A stretch of DNA of 64,000 bases from Cecembia calidifontis (GCF_004216715.1 NZ_SGXG01000001.1:2960501-3024500); one strand, 5' to 3'. Shown: positions 7,795 to 18,667, counted from the first letter of the stretch. The notes: generated by a model not told the origin, from the sequence alone. Numbers and translations are program-made.

Positions 7795-8034
7795 TCAGCG
7801 GTAAGATGGATAAATAAAAGTGTAAAACATAATACCGGTGATCAAGGAAGCTATCAATAAGCTGATTCCAAATACCCTGGGGAAATTTACCACCTCCCTG
7901 ATTTTCTGGTCTAACCCTTTGATTTGTCTGATTCCTCCGGGAATGTAAACATGGATAAGAGCCAAGACACTAAAAAAGTAACTCAACAACAAAAATAAGA
8001 TACTGAATAAGATATCAATCGGTGCCTGTGTCAT
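7795..8034 (-). CDS. small two-helix membrane protein
   Basis: A 79-residue protein, not recognised by family. It has two hydrophobic segments, about residues 8-32 (ILFSILFLLLSYFFSVLALI) and 53-74 (VFGISLLIASLITGIMFYTF), joined by a basic hydrophilic loop (RQIKGLDQKIREVVNF). The ATG at 8034 is preceded by an AT-rich region and the gene is divergent from tamB. It could be a small inner-membrane accessory protein; no specific role is suggested. Confidence 0.6.
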   Translation of the reverse strand: MTQAPIDILFSILFLLLSYFFSVLALIHVYIPGGIRQIKGLDQKIREVVNFPRVFGISLLIASLITGIMFYTFIYPSYR

Positions 8035-8166
8035 GGAATAAATGTAAAATTTTTGGCTTTTATATTTTGCTGTACCATAGCATGTTAATGAAAATTTAAC
8101 CCGGGTTTAAAATTTGAATAATACATATAATGAGGACAAAGAGGGACAGATAAGGAGGATAAAATG

Positions 8167-8174
8167 TATATTTG
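8167..8174 (+). promoter_or_regulatory. -7 box TATATTTG upstream of tamB
   Basis: TATATTTG fits the Bacteroidota primary sigma -7 consensus TAnnTTTG. It lies 72 bp before the TTG proposed as the tamB start. No clear -33 TTG was seen. Confidence 0.4.
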
Positions 8175-8238
8175 ATAGTTGTAAAACAATCAATCTTTCA
8201 AGCTTATCAAAAAGTTTCTATTCCAATTTTTCAAAGTT

Positions 8239-11200
8239 TTGGGGATAACGCTTGCAGTCCTTATGCTGTTGGTGATGGGACTTTTCTTATTTATCAGAAG
8301 TCCATGGGGGCAGGATATTGTTGTGCAAAAAGCTGTCGGTTTTCTTTCTAACAAAACCGGTACTGAGATCAGGATTGATAAACTCTTTTTTACTTTCAGG
8401 GGGGACCTATTTGTCAAGGGCCTTTACCTCGAAGACCAAAAAGGAGACACATTGCTGTATTCTCATACCCTGGAAACTGGTCTTTCACTCAGATCCTTGA
8501 TAAAAGGAGATGGTTTGGAGGTCAGTAAGGTGGAATGGGATGGGCTGAAAGCCAGGGTCAAGAGGGACAGTATTGAAGGGGCTTTTAATTTTGATTTTTT
8601 CCTGAATGCTTTCACTGGAAATAAGGATTCATCCCCTCAACAGTCTGAATCAGCTACAGCTTTTCCAAAGATCAAATTGGGACCGGTTGGTCTTTCGGAT
8701 TTTGACCTCATTTTTGATGATCAGGTTTTGGGTATCCGGGCTTTGGCCACTTGGCATAGCATAAGTCTGAAGATCAATTCCCTGGATCTGAATGCAATGA
8801 ATTTTGATGTTGGGAATCTAAGTATTAAGAATTCAAAAATCGATTATTTTCAGTACAAACCATTTCTGCCCTCAGAGAAAGAAGAGACTACCGATCAACA
8901 GCTGCCTCTCTTGGTACTTGGCCTTTTGGAAGTAGAGGGTACGGATTGGGTTTATCAATCTGTTCCGGATGGTCTTCTGGCCAAAATCCAATGGAAGGAC
9001 TTTAAGCTGAGTTTACCTGAAGCAGATTTAGAATCACAAAAAATACTGCTAAAGTACATCAGCTTGGTAGATGCAGATATAAAAGTGGAAATTACCACAT
9101 CAGATGCAGCTTTGGCCCAAGGGAATGAGCAACTTCCTCCTCCTGAAATCACGCTTCCGGATTGGTCTATTGAAGTGGGCAATATTGACCTCGAAAACAA
9201 CCGAATCGGTTTTTCGGCTGATGGGAAGCAAGCAAAGACTGGAATTTTTAATCCCGAGGCCATTGAACTGGAAAAATTTAATTTTTCAGCACACGCAATT
9301 TCACTTCACAATCAGAGAGCAAGCCTTGTTTTGGATGAAGTCACATTTCAAGAAAAAAGTGGTTTGGCTTTGAATAGGCTCGAGGGAAGTATTGTTTTGG
9401 AAGAAAACAGCCTGAGCATTAAAAACTTTTCGGCTCAGACTCCCCATACTTTTTTGGAAACCAATCTGGATCTTTCCTTCACGGATTTGAATGCACTAGT
9501 TCAAAACCCTGAAAAAGCAATCTTTGACCTTAACCTGACATCTTTTCAGACCAATGGCTCGGAGGTAATATATTTTCAGCCTGAATTCAGGGATGAACTG
9601 TATTTTGCTGAGTTGATGCGAAAAGGAATTGCGATCAAGGGGAGAGTTCAGGGAAGTGTAAGGCGTCTTCAAATTCCCAAATTCCAGGTTAAATATGGGA
9701 GGTTTACGGTCTTGGATTTGGAAAGCGCTGTTTTTTCTGAAATGCTGGATATGGACCGGCTCCGATTTGATATCAATCAATTCCGCTTCACAAGTAAAAG
9801 AGAAGATATTGGGCCTTTTCTTCCAGATTTAGACCTGCGATTTCCGGACGATTTTGTATTTGAACTGAAGACCAAAGGGTCGTTGAATGACCTTGTAGCT
9901 GACTGGAAACTAAAGAGTTCAGATGGAGGCATTTTCTCCAAGATACGCTATTCTGATAAGGGGGGTTATAAGTTGGCCGCCGATATTGCTGTCAGTCATT
10001 TAGACTTAGGTAAAATTTTGGGTGTGGAAGGACTGGAACCTGTGAGTTTCCATACTGCGATGGAGGGAAATGGTAGGGGACTCTATGATCTGGAGGCCAA
10101 ATTGGACCTCGAATTTGAGCAGTTGAAGTGGAAGGGTTCGGATTTCAGTGCAATTCAGGTTGGAATGGAAGCAAAGGATACTTTGCTCTATGTCAACATG
10201 GGTCTGGAGATTGAATTCCTGAATTTTTTGTTACAGGCCAAGGCAAGCTTGGACAGTTTACATCCGGGTCTTGATTTTTCTCTGGATTTGAAAAACTTGC
10301 AAACGTATGATCTGGGACTAACCCAACAAGATATCCAGGCCAAAATGAAAGTCTTGGGAAAGGTAGGCGGAACCTTGGATGATCTAAGGGCTTCCCTAGA
10401 GTTGGAAGATGCAGTAATGTTGTACCAGGGGAGAGCTTATCCATTAGGTGAATTCTTGATCAAAAGCAGGTTGTCGGATTTACTCACCGAGATGGATATT
10501 CAATCCGATTTTCTTTGGGGAAACTTCAGTGCCAATGCTTCTTTGGAGCATTTCATGGCATCTATCCGGGATTATTTTGATTTTCACTTTCAAGAGGACT
10601 ATGCTGATACCATTAGTTTGAAAGACAATGTCAAGGCCAAAGGAAAAATCAATTTTCATCCTACTCCTTTTATTGATCAGCTATTGGTTTCAGGGATAGG
10701 GCAGATGGATACCTTGAGGTTTGATTTTGGTTATGATGCTTCTGACAAAAACCTTCAGGCAAAGCTTTCCCTGCCCATGGTCCAATATGGGCAAGCAGAA
10801 CTGGATAGTTTTTTTGTTGAAGTCAGAGGCAGTGCTGACATGTTAAGTTTTATGGGAGGATTTAAGGGAATTGATGTCAATCCCCTCAATATGGGGGAAA
10901 CTTTTGTTTCGGGTAAGTATAGGCAATCAGAAATGAATTTGGATTTCTTTTCCAGAGATGAGGAGGGGGTGCTTATGGATGTTAAGTCTCTGCTGATTTT
11001 TGAAGGGGATTCCCTGAGGTATACTATTCTGCCTGAAGGACTGATATTCAATAGGCAATCATGGAATATCCCAAGTTCCAATAGGTTGATTTATGCGCCT
11101 CAATATTTGGACTTTCATGATTTTTCTTTTTCAAGGAGTGGCCAAAGTATCACCTTTAGTAATCAGGTTCCCGGAATAGAACAGGATCATACCGGGGTGG

Positions 11201-13221
11201 TCATGCGGGATTTTGAGCTGAGTACATTTTTTGAATTCCTCAACCCGGAGGAATCTTTGTTAACAGGCAAGGCCAACGGGGAATTGGTGGTCATCAATCC
11301 TTTCGGTGCCCTGGGGATTTTGGCTGATTTAAAAATTGAGGAGATTAATACCCTGGATATTCCCTTGGGCAATCTGTTTCTAAAAGCTGAAGCGGAATCT
11401 TTACAACGTTATAATTTTCTTTTAGCCATGAAGGGTGGCTTGGTTGACCTGGATCTTGACGGAAAATTATTTGCGGATTCAGTTTCCACAATATTGGACA
11501 TGAACCTGGCCTTGAATGCCGTCCAGATGGAATTGTTGGATAAATTTTCTGAAGGAAAGATCATGGAAAGTAAAGGCTTTCTTTCTGGAAATATAACATT
11601 AAAAGGAACAGTACAGGAACCTGTTTATGAAGGTAAGTTGGTTTTTAATGATGCTTCCTTTTTGGTTTCGCAGCTGAACAACAGGTTCTTGATGGCTCAA
11701 GAATCCATTGGCATTGATAATTCGGGATTGACCTTTAATAAGTTTACCATTCAGGATCAGGAGCGGCATGAATTCCTAATCGATGGAAAAATTTTAACTC
11801 CTACATTTACCGATATTGGTTTTGATTTAAAACTTAACACCAAAGATTTTTTGGTTTTGAATTCCTCCCGTAAGGACAATGACCTTTTCTTCGGAAGTGC
11901 TAATGTGGATTTGGACATGACGGTCAAAGGGTCTCTCTTGCTGCCAGAAATAGATTTAAAATTAAAGGTGAACAGGGGAACGAATGTGACTTTTATTGTT
12001 CCGGAAAGCCAATTGACTTTGATAGAGAGAACAGGGGTTGTCATTTTTGTCAATCATGAGGATCCTTATGATATTTTGTACCAAAGAGAGGCCGAGTTGA
12101 CCACAAAAGGGTTTACGGGTTATGATGTAAAAGCCAACCTACAGGTAGATCCACAGGCAGTATTCAACCTGATTGTAGATGAGAGGACCAATGATAATTT
12201 AAGACTTCAAGGGGAAGCAGACCTTAATATGCTCATGGATCCAAATGGAAATATTTCCCTTTCCGGAAGGTATGAAGTCAATAGTGGGCATTATGAACTT
12301 AATCTCTTTGGACTGGTCAATAGGAGGTTTGAAATTGCTGAGGGCAGTTTTGTTTCCTGGAATGGAGATCCATTGGATGCTAACCTGAATTTGGTTGCGA
12401 TTTACAATGTGAGGACTTCAGCTGCTGAATTGATGCAGGCGCAGATCAGTGGCATTGATAATGAAAGAAGGGGGCAGTTCCGTCAGGTTCTTCCGTTTAA
12501 AGTTTACCTTAAAGTAGGTGGAGAGATCATTCAGCCTGAGATTTCTTTTGAATTGGACATGCCTGAGCAAGACCGAGGGGCTATTGGAGGTGCGGTCTAC
12601 AGTATGATTCAGCAGGTCAATAGCAAAGAGGATGAACTCACCAAGCAGGTTTTTTCTTTATTGGTGTTGAACCAGTTTTTTCCAATGACCGGTAATGATG
12701 GCTCTAGCGGAGGCTCTGTTAACCTGGCAAGGTCAAGCGTGAGCCAGGTATTGTCCTCCCAATTGAATGCCTTATCCGACAGGATTTTTGGACAGACAGG
12801 CTTTAGCCTGGCCATGGATTTGGATTCCTACACTGATTTTCAATCAGGTGACCCACAGGATAGGACCCAACTGAATGTAGCGGCCCGTCAATCCTTAATG
12901 GATGACAGGTTGATTATTTCTGTCGGAGGGCAGATGGATGTAGAAGGGGGGAATCAGGATGTCAATCAGGGAGACGCTCTTTTTGGGGATGTGAGTATAG
13001 AATACCTTCTCGATACCAGAGGGCAATGGCGGGCCAAAGCTTATAGAAGAAATCAGTTTGAATCCATCATTGATGGCCAATTGATAGTAACAGGGATCAG
13101 TTTCATTTTCAACAAGGAGTTCAATGCCTTTAGGGAATTGTTTGTTCCGATGCGTAAGCTGGAGGCCTTACCTTCCAAGGAAGAAACAGAAGATTCAGTT
13201 GATGAAAAAAAGGGCAATTAA
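8239..13221 (+). CDS. tamB: TamB-like translocation and assembly module protein
   Basis: A 1660-residue AsmA/TamB-type envelope protein. It has one N-terminal membrane anchor (TLAVLMLLVMGLFLFIRSPWG), an AsmA-like region (IRIDKLFFTFRGDLFVKGLYLED), a very long run of amphipathic beta-strands, and a C-terminal DUF490/TamB domain ending FIFNKEFNAFRELF. TamB proteins span the periplasm as a hydrophobic groove and help phospholipid transport or outer-membrane protein assembly. The next gene, tamL, starts at the very next base and encodes its outer-membrane partner. The start is uncertain: the frame is open back to a TAA at 8182, but the basic, hydrophobic leader there has no ATG, so the first usable start is TTG 8239, with ATG 8263 as an alternative that would cut the anchor. 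Confidence 0.85.
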   Translation: MGITLAVLMLLVMGLFLFIRSPWGQDIVVQKAVGFLSNKTGTEIRIDKLFFTFRGDLFVKGLYLEDQKGDTLLYSHTLETGLSLRSLIKGDGLEVSKVEWDGLKARVKRDSIEGAFNFDFFLNAFTGNKDSSPQQSESATAFPKIKLGPVGLSDFDLIFDDQVLGIRALATWHSISLKINSLDLNAMNFDVGNLSIKNSKIDYFQYKPFLPSEKEETTDQQLPLLVLGLLEVEGTDWVYQSVPDGLLAKIQWKDFKLSLPEADLESQKILLKYISLVDADIKVEITTSDAALAQGNEQLPPPEITLPDWSIEVGNIDLENNRIGFSADGKQAKTGIFNPEAIELEKFNFSAHAISLHNQRASLVLDEVTFQEKSGLALNRLEGSIVLEENSLSIKNFSAQTPHTFLETNLDLSFTDLNALVQNPEKAIFDLNLTSFQTNGSEVIYFQPEFRDELYFAELMRKGIAIKGRVQGSVRRLQIPKFQVKYGRFTVLDLESAVFSEMLDMDRLRFDINQFRFTSKREDIGPFLPDLDLRFPDDFVFELKTKGSLNDLVADWKLKSSDGGIFSKIRYSDKGGYKLAADIAVSHLDLGKILGVEGLEPVSFHTAMEGNGRGLYDLEAKLDLEFEQLKWKGSDFSAIQVGMEAKDTLLYVNMGLEIEFLNFLLQAKASLDSLHPGLDFSLDLKNLQTYDLGLTQQDIQAKMKVLGKVGGTLDDLRASLELEDAVMLYQGRAYPLGEFLIKSRLSDLLTEMDIQSDFLWGNFSANASLEHFMASIRDYFDFHFQEDYADTISLKDNVKAKGKINFHPTPFIDQLLVSGIGQMDTLRFDFGYDASDKNLQAKLSLPMVQYGQAELDSFFVEVRGSADMLSFMGGFKGIDVNPLNMGETFVSGKYRQSEMNLDFFSRDEEGVLMDVKSLLIFEGDSLRYTILPEGLIFNRQSWNIPSSNRLIYAPQYLDFHDFSFSRSGQSITFSNQVPGIEQDHTGVVMRDFELSTFFEFLNPEESLLTGKANGELVVINPFGALGILADLKIEEINTLDIPLGNLFLKAEAESLQRYNFLLAMKGGLVDLDLDGKLFADSVSTILDMNLALNAVQMELLDKFSEGKIMESKGFLSGNITLKGTVQEPVYEGKLVFNDASFLVSQLNNRFLMAQESIGIDNSGLTFNKFTIQDQERHEFLIDGKILTPTFTDIGFDLKLNTKDFLVLNSSRKDNDLFFGSANVDLDMTVKGSLLLPEIDLKLKVNRGTNVTFIVPESQLTLIERTGVVIFVNHEDPYDILYQREAELTTKGFTGYDVKANLQVDPQAVFNLIVDERTNDNLRLQGEADLNMLMDPNGNISLSGRYEVNSGHYELNLFGLVNRRFEIAEGSFVSWNGDPLDANLNLVAIYNVRTSAAELMQAQISGIDNERRGQFRQVLPFKVYLKVGGEIIQPEISFELDMPEQDRGAIGGAVYSMIQQVNSKEDELTKQVFSLLVLNQFFPMTGNDGSSGGSVNLARSSVSQVLSSQLNALSDRIFGQTGFSLAMDLDSYTDFQSGDPQDRTQLNVAARQSLMDDRLIISVGGQMDVEGGNQDVNQGDALFGDVSIEYLLDTRGQWRAKAYRRNQFESIIDGQLIVTGISFIFNKEFNAFRELFVPMRKLEALPSKEETEDSVDEKKGN

Positions 13222-15513
13222 ATGTTTAAAAAAAATTACATAGCGCTGATCTTTCCATTGCTGATGTTTTCATGTAATGTAAAAAAATTCATACCTGAGG
13301 GAGAGCAGCTTTATACCGGTGCTTCTCTTCATTTAGAAACCCATTTAGCCAAAAAGGAAAAAGAAGAGATACAAAATGACCTGGAAAAACTTTTAAGGCC
13401 TACACCCAATAGTAAGGTTTTGGGAATGAGGTTTGGGCTTTGGGCCCATTATAAAGGTGAAAAAGAAAAGCCTGGGTTCATCAATAGGTTTTTGAATAGG
13501 AAATTCGGGGAAAGGCCTGTTTATCTGACTCAGGTAGAACCCGAAAAGACATCTAATATTTTGATGAACAGACTTGAAAACAAGGGTTTTTTCTTCTCCC
13601 AGTCATCTTATCAGGTAGTTGAAAAAGGAAAATTTGCTAGTCTGTCTTATAAGGTTTCTTTTTCTGAGCCTTATACGCTTGAGACTTATCAGATACTTGG
13701 GGATTCGCTTCCTATTATGAAGGATATCCAAACACAACTGGACCGGACTATCATGGTAAAAGGTTCTCGCTTGGACCTTGACGAATTGAAAAAAGAAAGG
13801 GAGAGAATTGACAGGGACCTTAAGTCCAAAGGGTATTATAATTTTAATCCTGATTTATTGATTTTCGAAGCGGATACCAATCAGTATGAGGGAAGAAAGT
13901 TTGATTTATACCTTCGCTTAAAAAGCAATACCCCAATCAAAGCAACTTTTCCCTATACTATTGAGCATATCCAGGTGTTTCCTGATTACAATGTTCACCT
14001 CGACAATGGGGAAGGAGATACAGTCAAGGTGAATGGAATTGAATTCATCCAAAAACCTGAGATATTCAAGCCGGAGCTGTTACAGAAATACATCTTATTC
14101 CGGGAGGGATCCAAATTCAATCCGGAGATTTCAAGGACTACTTCCAACAGGCTTTCTAACATTGGGAATTTTAGGTATGTCAATATTTCCTACGATTTAG
14201 GAGATACCCTGCTTAGAGAGGACGGAACCTATCCTTTGAATGCCAATATCTACCTTTCTCCATTGAACAAGAGGTCGGTCAGGGCGGAAGTGCAGGGTTT
14301 GACCAAATCCAACAGTTTTGTGGGGCCGGCATTGCTTTTGGGTTATCAAAACAGGAATATTTTTAGAGGAGGGGAAATTTTCAATCTTACAGGCAAATTC
14401 GGCTATGAAGTCCAATTGGCTTCAGGAAACAGGGAGGCCCTTCAGTCCATTGAAATGGGACTTACCGGAAGTTTGGTTTTTCCAAGAGTTTTATTTCCTG
14501 TCCCGGTGATGAACCGTTTCAGGTACTCTATCCCAAAAACAAGAATCAGTGCCAGTTATGAGTACCAGAACCGAACAGATTTGTATTTGCTGTACTCCTA
14601 CAATACTTCATTCGGATATTTTTGGAATGTTAACCGGTATGTTTACCATGAATTTAATCCGGTCAGTTTAAGCATAGTGAATTTGGCCAGGACCACACCG
14701 AAGTTTGATGAAATATTGAATGCCAACCCTTTTTTAAGAAGGAGTTTTGAACAACAGTTTATTTCCGGGATGAACTACACCTTCAATTATAATCAGCTTG
14801 CCGATCCGGAAAGGAAAAATGCCATATTTTTTGGGGCCACGGTGGATTTGTCAGGAAATCTTTTTAGAGGTATCAATGCCTTGTTTGGTTCAGAAAATCC
14901 GGGAACCATTTTTGGATTGGAGTTTGCCCAGTACCTGAAAGGTGATGTGGACCTCAGGTATTACAAAAAGTTCACTAAGGAAAACGTCTTGGTAAGCAGG
15001 ATTTTTGCCGGTTTGGGCATTCCTGTTGGCAATTCACTCTCTTTACCATTTGTGAAACAATACTTTGCTGGCGGCCCCAGGAGTGTAAGGGCATTTAGGA
15101 TCAGGGCTTTGGGACCAGGTACGTTTATTCCCGAAGATATCAGTGCGGGTGGGTTTTTCGATCAGGCAGGTGATATCCGACTGGAAGGAAACCTGGAGTA
15201 TAGATTTCCCTTTAACAAGTATCTGAAAGGGGCCTTTTTTGTAGATGCCGGTAACGTTTGGTTATACAATGAAAACCAAGCACTTCCAGGTGGAAAATTT
15301 ACCAATAGTTGGGCAGATGAACTCGCAGTGGGGGGAGGATTTGGCTTGAGAGTGGATATTCAGCTTTTTGTAATCAGATTGGATGCTGCTGTGCCTTTGC
15401 GAAAACCTTGGTTATTGGAGCAAAGTCCATGGCAGGACAGGTTTAGGTTAGGAAGCAGGGATTGGAGAAGGGACAACTTAGTGCTAAACTTTGCCATTGG
15501 GTATCCATTCTAA
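13222..15513 (+). CDS. tamL: TamL, lipoprotein form of TamA (Omp85 family)
   Basis: A 763-residue Omp85-superfamily protein. The N-terminus is a lipoprotein signal (LIFPLLMFSC, with lipidated Cys18), then POTRA-like repeats to about residue 340 and a C-terminal 16-strand barrel with the Omp85 motifs GGPRSVRAFRIR (about 619-630) and GGFGLRVD (about 710-717). A lipid anchor on a TamA-type barrel is the known Bacteroidota variant TamL. It forms the outer-membrane end of the Tam complex with TamB. The genes abut without a spacer (TAA then ATG), so translation is coupled. The length and the final strand ending in an aromatic residue (FAIGYPF) look complete. Confidence 0.85.
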   Translation: MFKKNYIALIFPLLMFSCNVKKFIPEGEQLYTGASLHLETHLAKKEKEEIQNDLEKLLRPTPNSKVLGMRFGLWAHYKGEKEKPGFINRFLNRKFGERPVYLTQVEPEKTSNILMNRLENKGFFFSQSSYQVVEKGKFASLSYKVSFSEPYTLETYQILGDSLPIMKDIQTQLDRTIMVKGSRLDLDELKKERERIDRDLKSKGYYNFNPDLLIFEADTNQYEGRKFDLYLRLKSNTPIKATFPYTIEHIQVFPDYNVHLDNGEGDTVKVNGIEFIQKPEIFKPELLQKYILFREGSKFNPEISRTTSNRLSNIGNFRYVNISYDLGDTLLREDGTYPLNANIYLSPLNKRSVRAEVQGLTKSNSFVGPALLLGYQNRNIFRGGEIFNLTGKFGYEVQLASGNREALQSIEMGLTGSLVFPRVLFPVPVMNRFRYSIPKTRISASYEYQNRTDLYLLYSYNTSFGYFWNVNRYVYHEFNPVSLSIVNLARTTPKFDEILNANPFLRRSFEQQFISGMNYTFNYNQLADPERKNAIFFGATVDLSGNLFRGINALFGSENPGTIFGLEFAQYLKGDVDLRYYKKFTKENVLVSRIFAGLGIPVGNSLSLPFVKQYFAGGPRSVRAFRIRALGPGTFIPEDISAGGFFDQAGDIRLEGNLEYRFPFNKYLKGAFFVDAGNVWLYNENQALPGGKFTNSWADELAVGGGFGLRVDIQLFVIRLDAAVPLRKPWLLEQSPWQDRFRLGSRDWRRDNLVLNFAIGYPF

Positions 15514-15637
15514 TGAGATTTTCCGACAATTTCCTTCATTCCGGTTTCTGGGATTTGTTTTTCATTCTGGAGGCCATTTTATTGCATGCCATAGTTCAAG
15601 ATTGAGATAGTTTAGTATTTAAAAGGAGGCCAATTTC

Positions 15638-18496
15638 ATGCACAGTTTTTTAAAAAATACCGCCAAGACAATATTGGAGCAGCATACTTCTCTTGAAAAT
15701 TTGGTGATCGTGCTTCCCAACCGTAGGGCAGGACTTTTTTTTACACAGCATCTTGGGGTATTGACCGAAAAACCGATATGGATGCCAGAGGTCAAGACCA
15801 TTGAGGATGTTTTTTACCAGTTAGCAGGACTAAGACCCGCTGATAACCTTACCTTGATTTTCGAACTGTACAAAGTTTATCAAAGCTTAAATGAAGAAGC
15901 GGAGAGTTTTGATAAGTTTTATTTCTGGGGAGAAATGATCCTAAAGGATTTTAACGACGTGGATCAATTTTTGGTAGATGCCACCAAATTGTACCACCAC
16001 CTTTCAGAAATTAAAGAATTAGAGGCTGATCTTAGCTTTTTGACTGACGAACAAATTGAATTGATCCGTCAGTTTTGGAATTCTTTTCAAAGGCAGGATA
16101 AGCAGCACCAGGAAAAATTTTTAAGATTCTGGCAGATTCTCAGTCCATTGTACAGCTCATTTCAGGCTGCCCTAGATGTATCGGGGTTGGCTTATTCTGG
16201 CAAGTTGTACAGGAAAGTAGCTGAATCTTTGGAAAAGATTCCCCGGCCCGAAAAAAAATACCTGTTTGTAGGATTCAATGCTTTCACCGGAGCTGAGGAA
16301 AAATTGATCAAGCATTTTATATCAGAATTTGAAGCTGGGATTTACTGGGATATTGATGCCTACTATCTGGAGGATAGAAATCAGGAAGCCGGCATGTTTT
16401 TTAGAGAATACCAGAAAGATAAGGTTTTTGGCCCCACATTTCCAAAGGAGATCCCTCAATATATTAACGATAAAAAAGCAAATATCCAGTTTTACGCTAC
16501 TCCACTGAAAAGCAATCAGGCCAACTTGGTCGGGGCGGTCTTGGAGGCAGTAGGGGAGGAGGAAAATTGGGAAGAAACGGTGGTAATACTCCCTGATGAA
16601 CAAATGCTTTTTCCTGTTTTACATGCCTTGCCTCCAACCATTTCCAAGGTAAACGTTACGATGGGCTATCCCATCCGAAATGCCCCTGTGTATGCTTTCT
16701 TGGAATCAGTCCTGGAGATGCAGCGTTTTATCAAGATGGATCAGGGAAAAGTTTACTTTTATCACCAACAGGTGAAAAATCTGCTTTCCTCTATCTATCT
16801 CAAATCCACCAATCCTGGTTTTTCCAGTGAGCTGCTTGTACATATTCAGGAGCACAACATGATTTATGTTCCCTTGGAAAAACTCCATGAGGGAGGATCA
16901 TTTTTTCAAAAGGTTTTTTTGAAACTTCAATCCGCTGAATTGTTCACTTACCTCTCGGATTTGATTCAGGAACTAGCCCACAACCTGGAAGAGGAACCCT
17001 TACAGCGGTCTTACCTTTTTCAGTGTTTCAAGCAACTCAACCGTCTAAGGGAGATTTTGGACAAACAATCGGGACAACCATTGGAACTGGATTTTTTGAT
17101 CCGGATATTCAGGCAGATTTTTAGAGAGGTCAAATTACCTTTTGAAGGAGAACCCTTACAGGGCTTACAGATCATGGGAGTGCTGGAGTCCAGAAATCTT
17201 GATTTCAGGAGATTGATCATCTGTAATTTGAATGAAGGGAGTTTTCCCCCATCAGGAGGACTGAATTCCATGATTCCTTTTAATATCCGCAGGGCTTTTG
17301 GCTTGCCTGTTCAAGAGCAGAATGATGCTATTTATGCCTATACTTTTTATAGACTACTTCATAGTGCGGAAGAAGTTCATCTGATATACACCACCGCCTC
17401 CGATCAGGGGAAGGCTGGGGAAAAAAGCAGGTATATACAGCAGATGTTGGTAGAAATGGGCTTAAATGCAGATGAAAAGGTAGTATTTGTCCCCATAGGT
17501 CTGAAAAATACAGAGGAAATAACCATCCAAAAGAATGAAGAAATCATGAGGCGGTTGACCTTCTACAAAGTGGATGAAAATGGGAATTCCCTGAAGAATT
17601 TTTCACCTTCTGCCCTGAATATATTCCTTGATTGTAGGCTCAAATTTTATTTAAGGTATGTTGCCGGAATTAAGGAAAAGGAAGAAGTCAAAGAAGAAGT
17701 GGATGCTTCTGTTTTTGGAAATATTGCCCACTATAGCATGGAATCTTTGTATGAAGGTTTTATTGAAAGGAAAAAACGGATAGTTCTAGAAAAAGATGAT
17801 TTTGAAGACCTGAGGAAAAACTGGGTTAAGCCTGCCATTGAAAAGGGAGTGCGGAAGTTTTATAAATTGGAGGAAGATAAGGACACCAAACTCAATGGAC
17901 AGATTGCAATAGTTAGGGATGTCCTTCATAAATATATTTACAGGCTTTTGGAAATAGACGAAGCTGCCGCCCCTTTAAAGATATTGTCCATGGAAAAAAG
18001 ACATGCTGCAGCATTTCGGGTAAAAGCAGCCTATGGCGATTTCAAAGTTTCATTAGAAGGAGTGATTGACAGGGTAGACCAGGTATCCGGAACCATCCGG
18101 ATGATAGATTATAAGTCCGGGGCGGATAAAAAGGATTTTACTGATATCGCTTCCCTTTTTGACAGGGCAGTTAAAAAAAGGAATAAGGCAGCTATGCAGA
18201 CACTATACTATGGGCTGCTTTATCAGTCTATGTATCCTGAAAATAAGCTTCCTTTAAAACCGGCAATTTTCAATTTCAAAGAGATTTTTAAGGATGATTT
18301 CAATCCTTATTTGCAGGATAAAGGCAGTGAAAGAAAGGGGGGGGAGGTGCAAGATTACAGGGATTATCAGGAAGAATTTGAACAGTCTTTAACTACCTTA
18401 TTGGAAGATTTATTTGATGAATCTGTTCCTTTCGACCAAACAGAGGATCTGGACAAATGTAGAATTTGCCCTTTTAAGGAAATTTGCGGAAGATAA
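15638..18496 (+). CDS. AddB-like PD-(D/E)XK nuclease
   Basis: A 952-residue protein combining an inactivated helicase-like N-terminal part (LVIVLPNRRAGLFF near residue 21 resembles a degenerate Walker region) with a C-terminal RecB-type nuclease: GVIDRVD and MIDYKSG carry the catalytic Asp and Lys. Cys666 with Cys941, Cys944 and Cys950 (CRICPFKEIC) matches the iron-sulphur cluster that staples AddB-type nuclease domains. It should act with an AddA helicase in double-strand-break resection, but no addA gene is in the window. The ATG is preceded by AAAAGGAGG, unusually SD-like for this phylum. An eight-base G run lies near 18337-18345 in the nuclease part. Confidence 0.82.
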   Translation: MHSFLKNTAKTILEQHTSLENLVIVLPNRRAGLFFTQHLGVLTEKPIWMPEVKTIEDVFYQLAGLRPADNLTLIFELYKVYQSLNEEAESFDKFYFWGEMILKDFNDVDQFLVDATKLYHHLSEIKELEADLSFLTDEQIELIRQFWNSFQRQDKQHQEKFLRFWQILSPLYSSFQAALDVSGLAYSGKLYRKVAESLEKIPRPEKKYLFVGFNAFTGAEEKLIKHFISEFEAGIYWDIDAYYLEDRNQEAGMFFREYQKDKVFGPTFPKEIPQYINDKKANIQFYATPLKSNQANLVGAVLEAVGEEENWEETVVILPDEQMLFPVLHALPPTISKVNVTMGYPIRNAPVYAFLESVLEMQRFIKMDQGKVYFYHQQVKNLLSSIYLKSTNPGFSSELLVHIQEHNMIYVPLEKLHEGGSFFQKVFLKLQSAELFTYLSDLIQELAHNLEEEPLQRSYLFQCFKQLNRLREILDKQSGQPLELDFLIRIFRQIFREVKLPFEGEPLQGLQIMGVLESRNLDFRRLIICNLNEGSFPPSGGLNSMIPFNIRRAFGLPVQEQNDAIYAYTFYRLLHSAEEVHLIYTTASDQGKAGEKSRYIQQMLVEMGLNADEKVVFVPIGLKNTEEITIQKNEEIMRRLTFYKVDENGNSLKNFSPSALNIFLDCRLKFYLRYVAGIKEKEEVKEEVDASVFGNIAHYSMESLYEGFIERKKRIVLEKDDFEDLRKNWVKPAIEKGVRKFYKLEEDKDTKLNGQIAIVRDVLHKYIYRLLEIDEAAAPLKILSMEKRHAAAFRVKAAYGDFKVSLEGVIDRVDQVSGTIRMIDYKSGADKKDFTDIASLFDRAVKKRNKAAMQTLYYGLLYQSMYPENKLPLKPAIFNFKEIFKDDFNPYLQDKGSERKGGEVQDYRDYQEEFEQSLTTLLEDLFDESVPFDQTEDLDKCRICPFKEICGR

Positions 18497-18667
18497 GAGC
18501 TTCCGCCCACCTTATCTGAAAACAGGTTTTTGTTCTTGAAGTTTAGGTGGCTGATTTTTGCACTTTTTTAATGCCAATTAGACAGAGATGGTGCAATCGT
18601 TTGTTTTAAGGGTTTTTCAATTCTAAATTTTTCCATTAAAAACTTACTTTAACCAATCCGGTAAAGG

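Noticed and set aside
18497..18667. Weak inverted repeats between the AddB-like and WG-repeat genes
   Set aside because: Stems are short and interrupted, and there is no T run, so no terminator is claimed.
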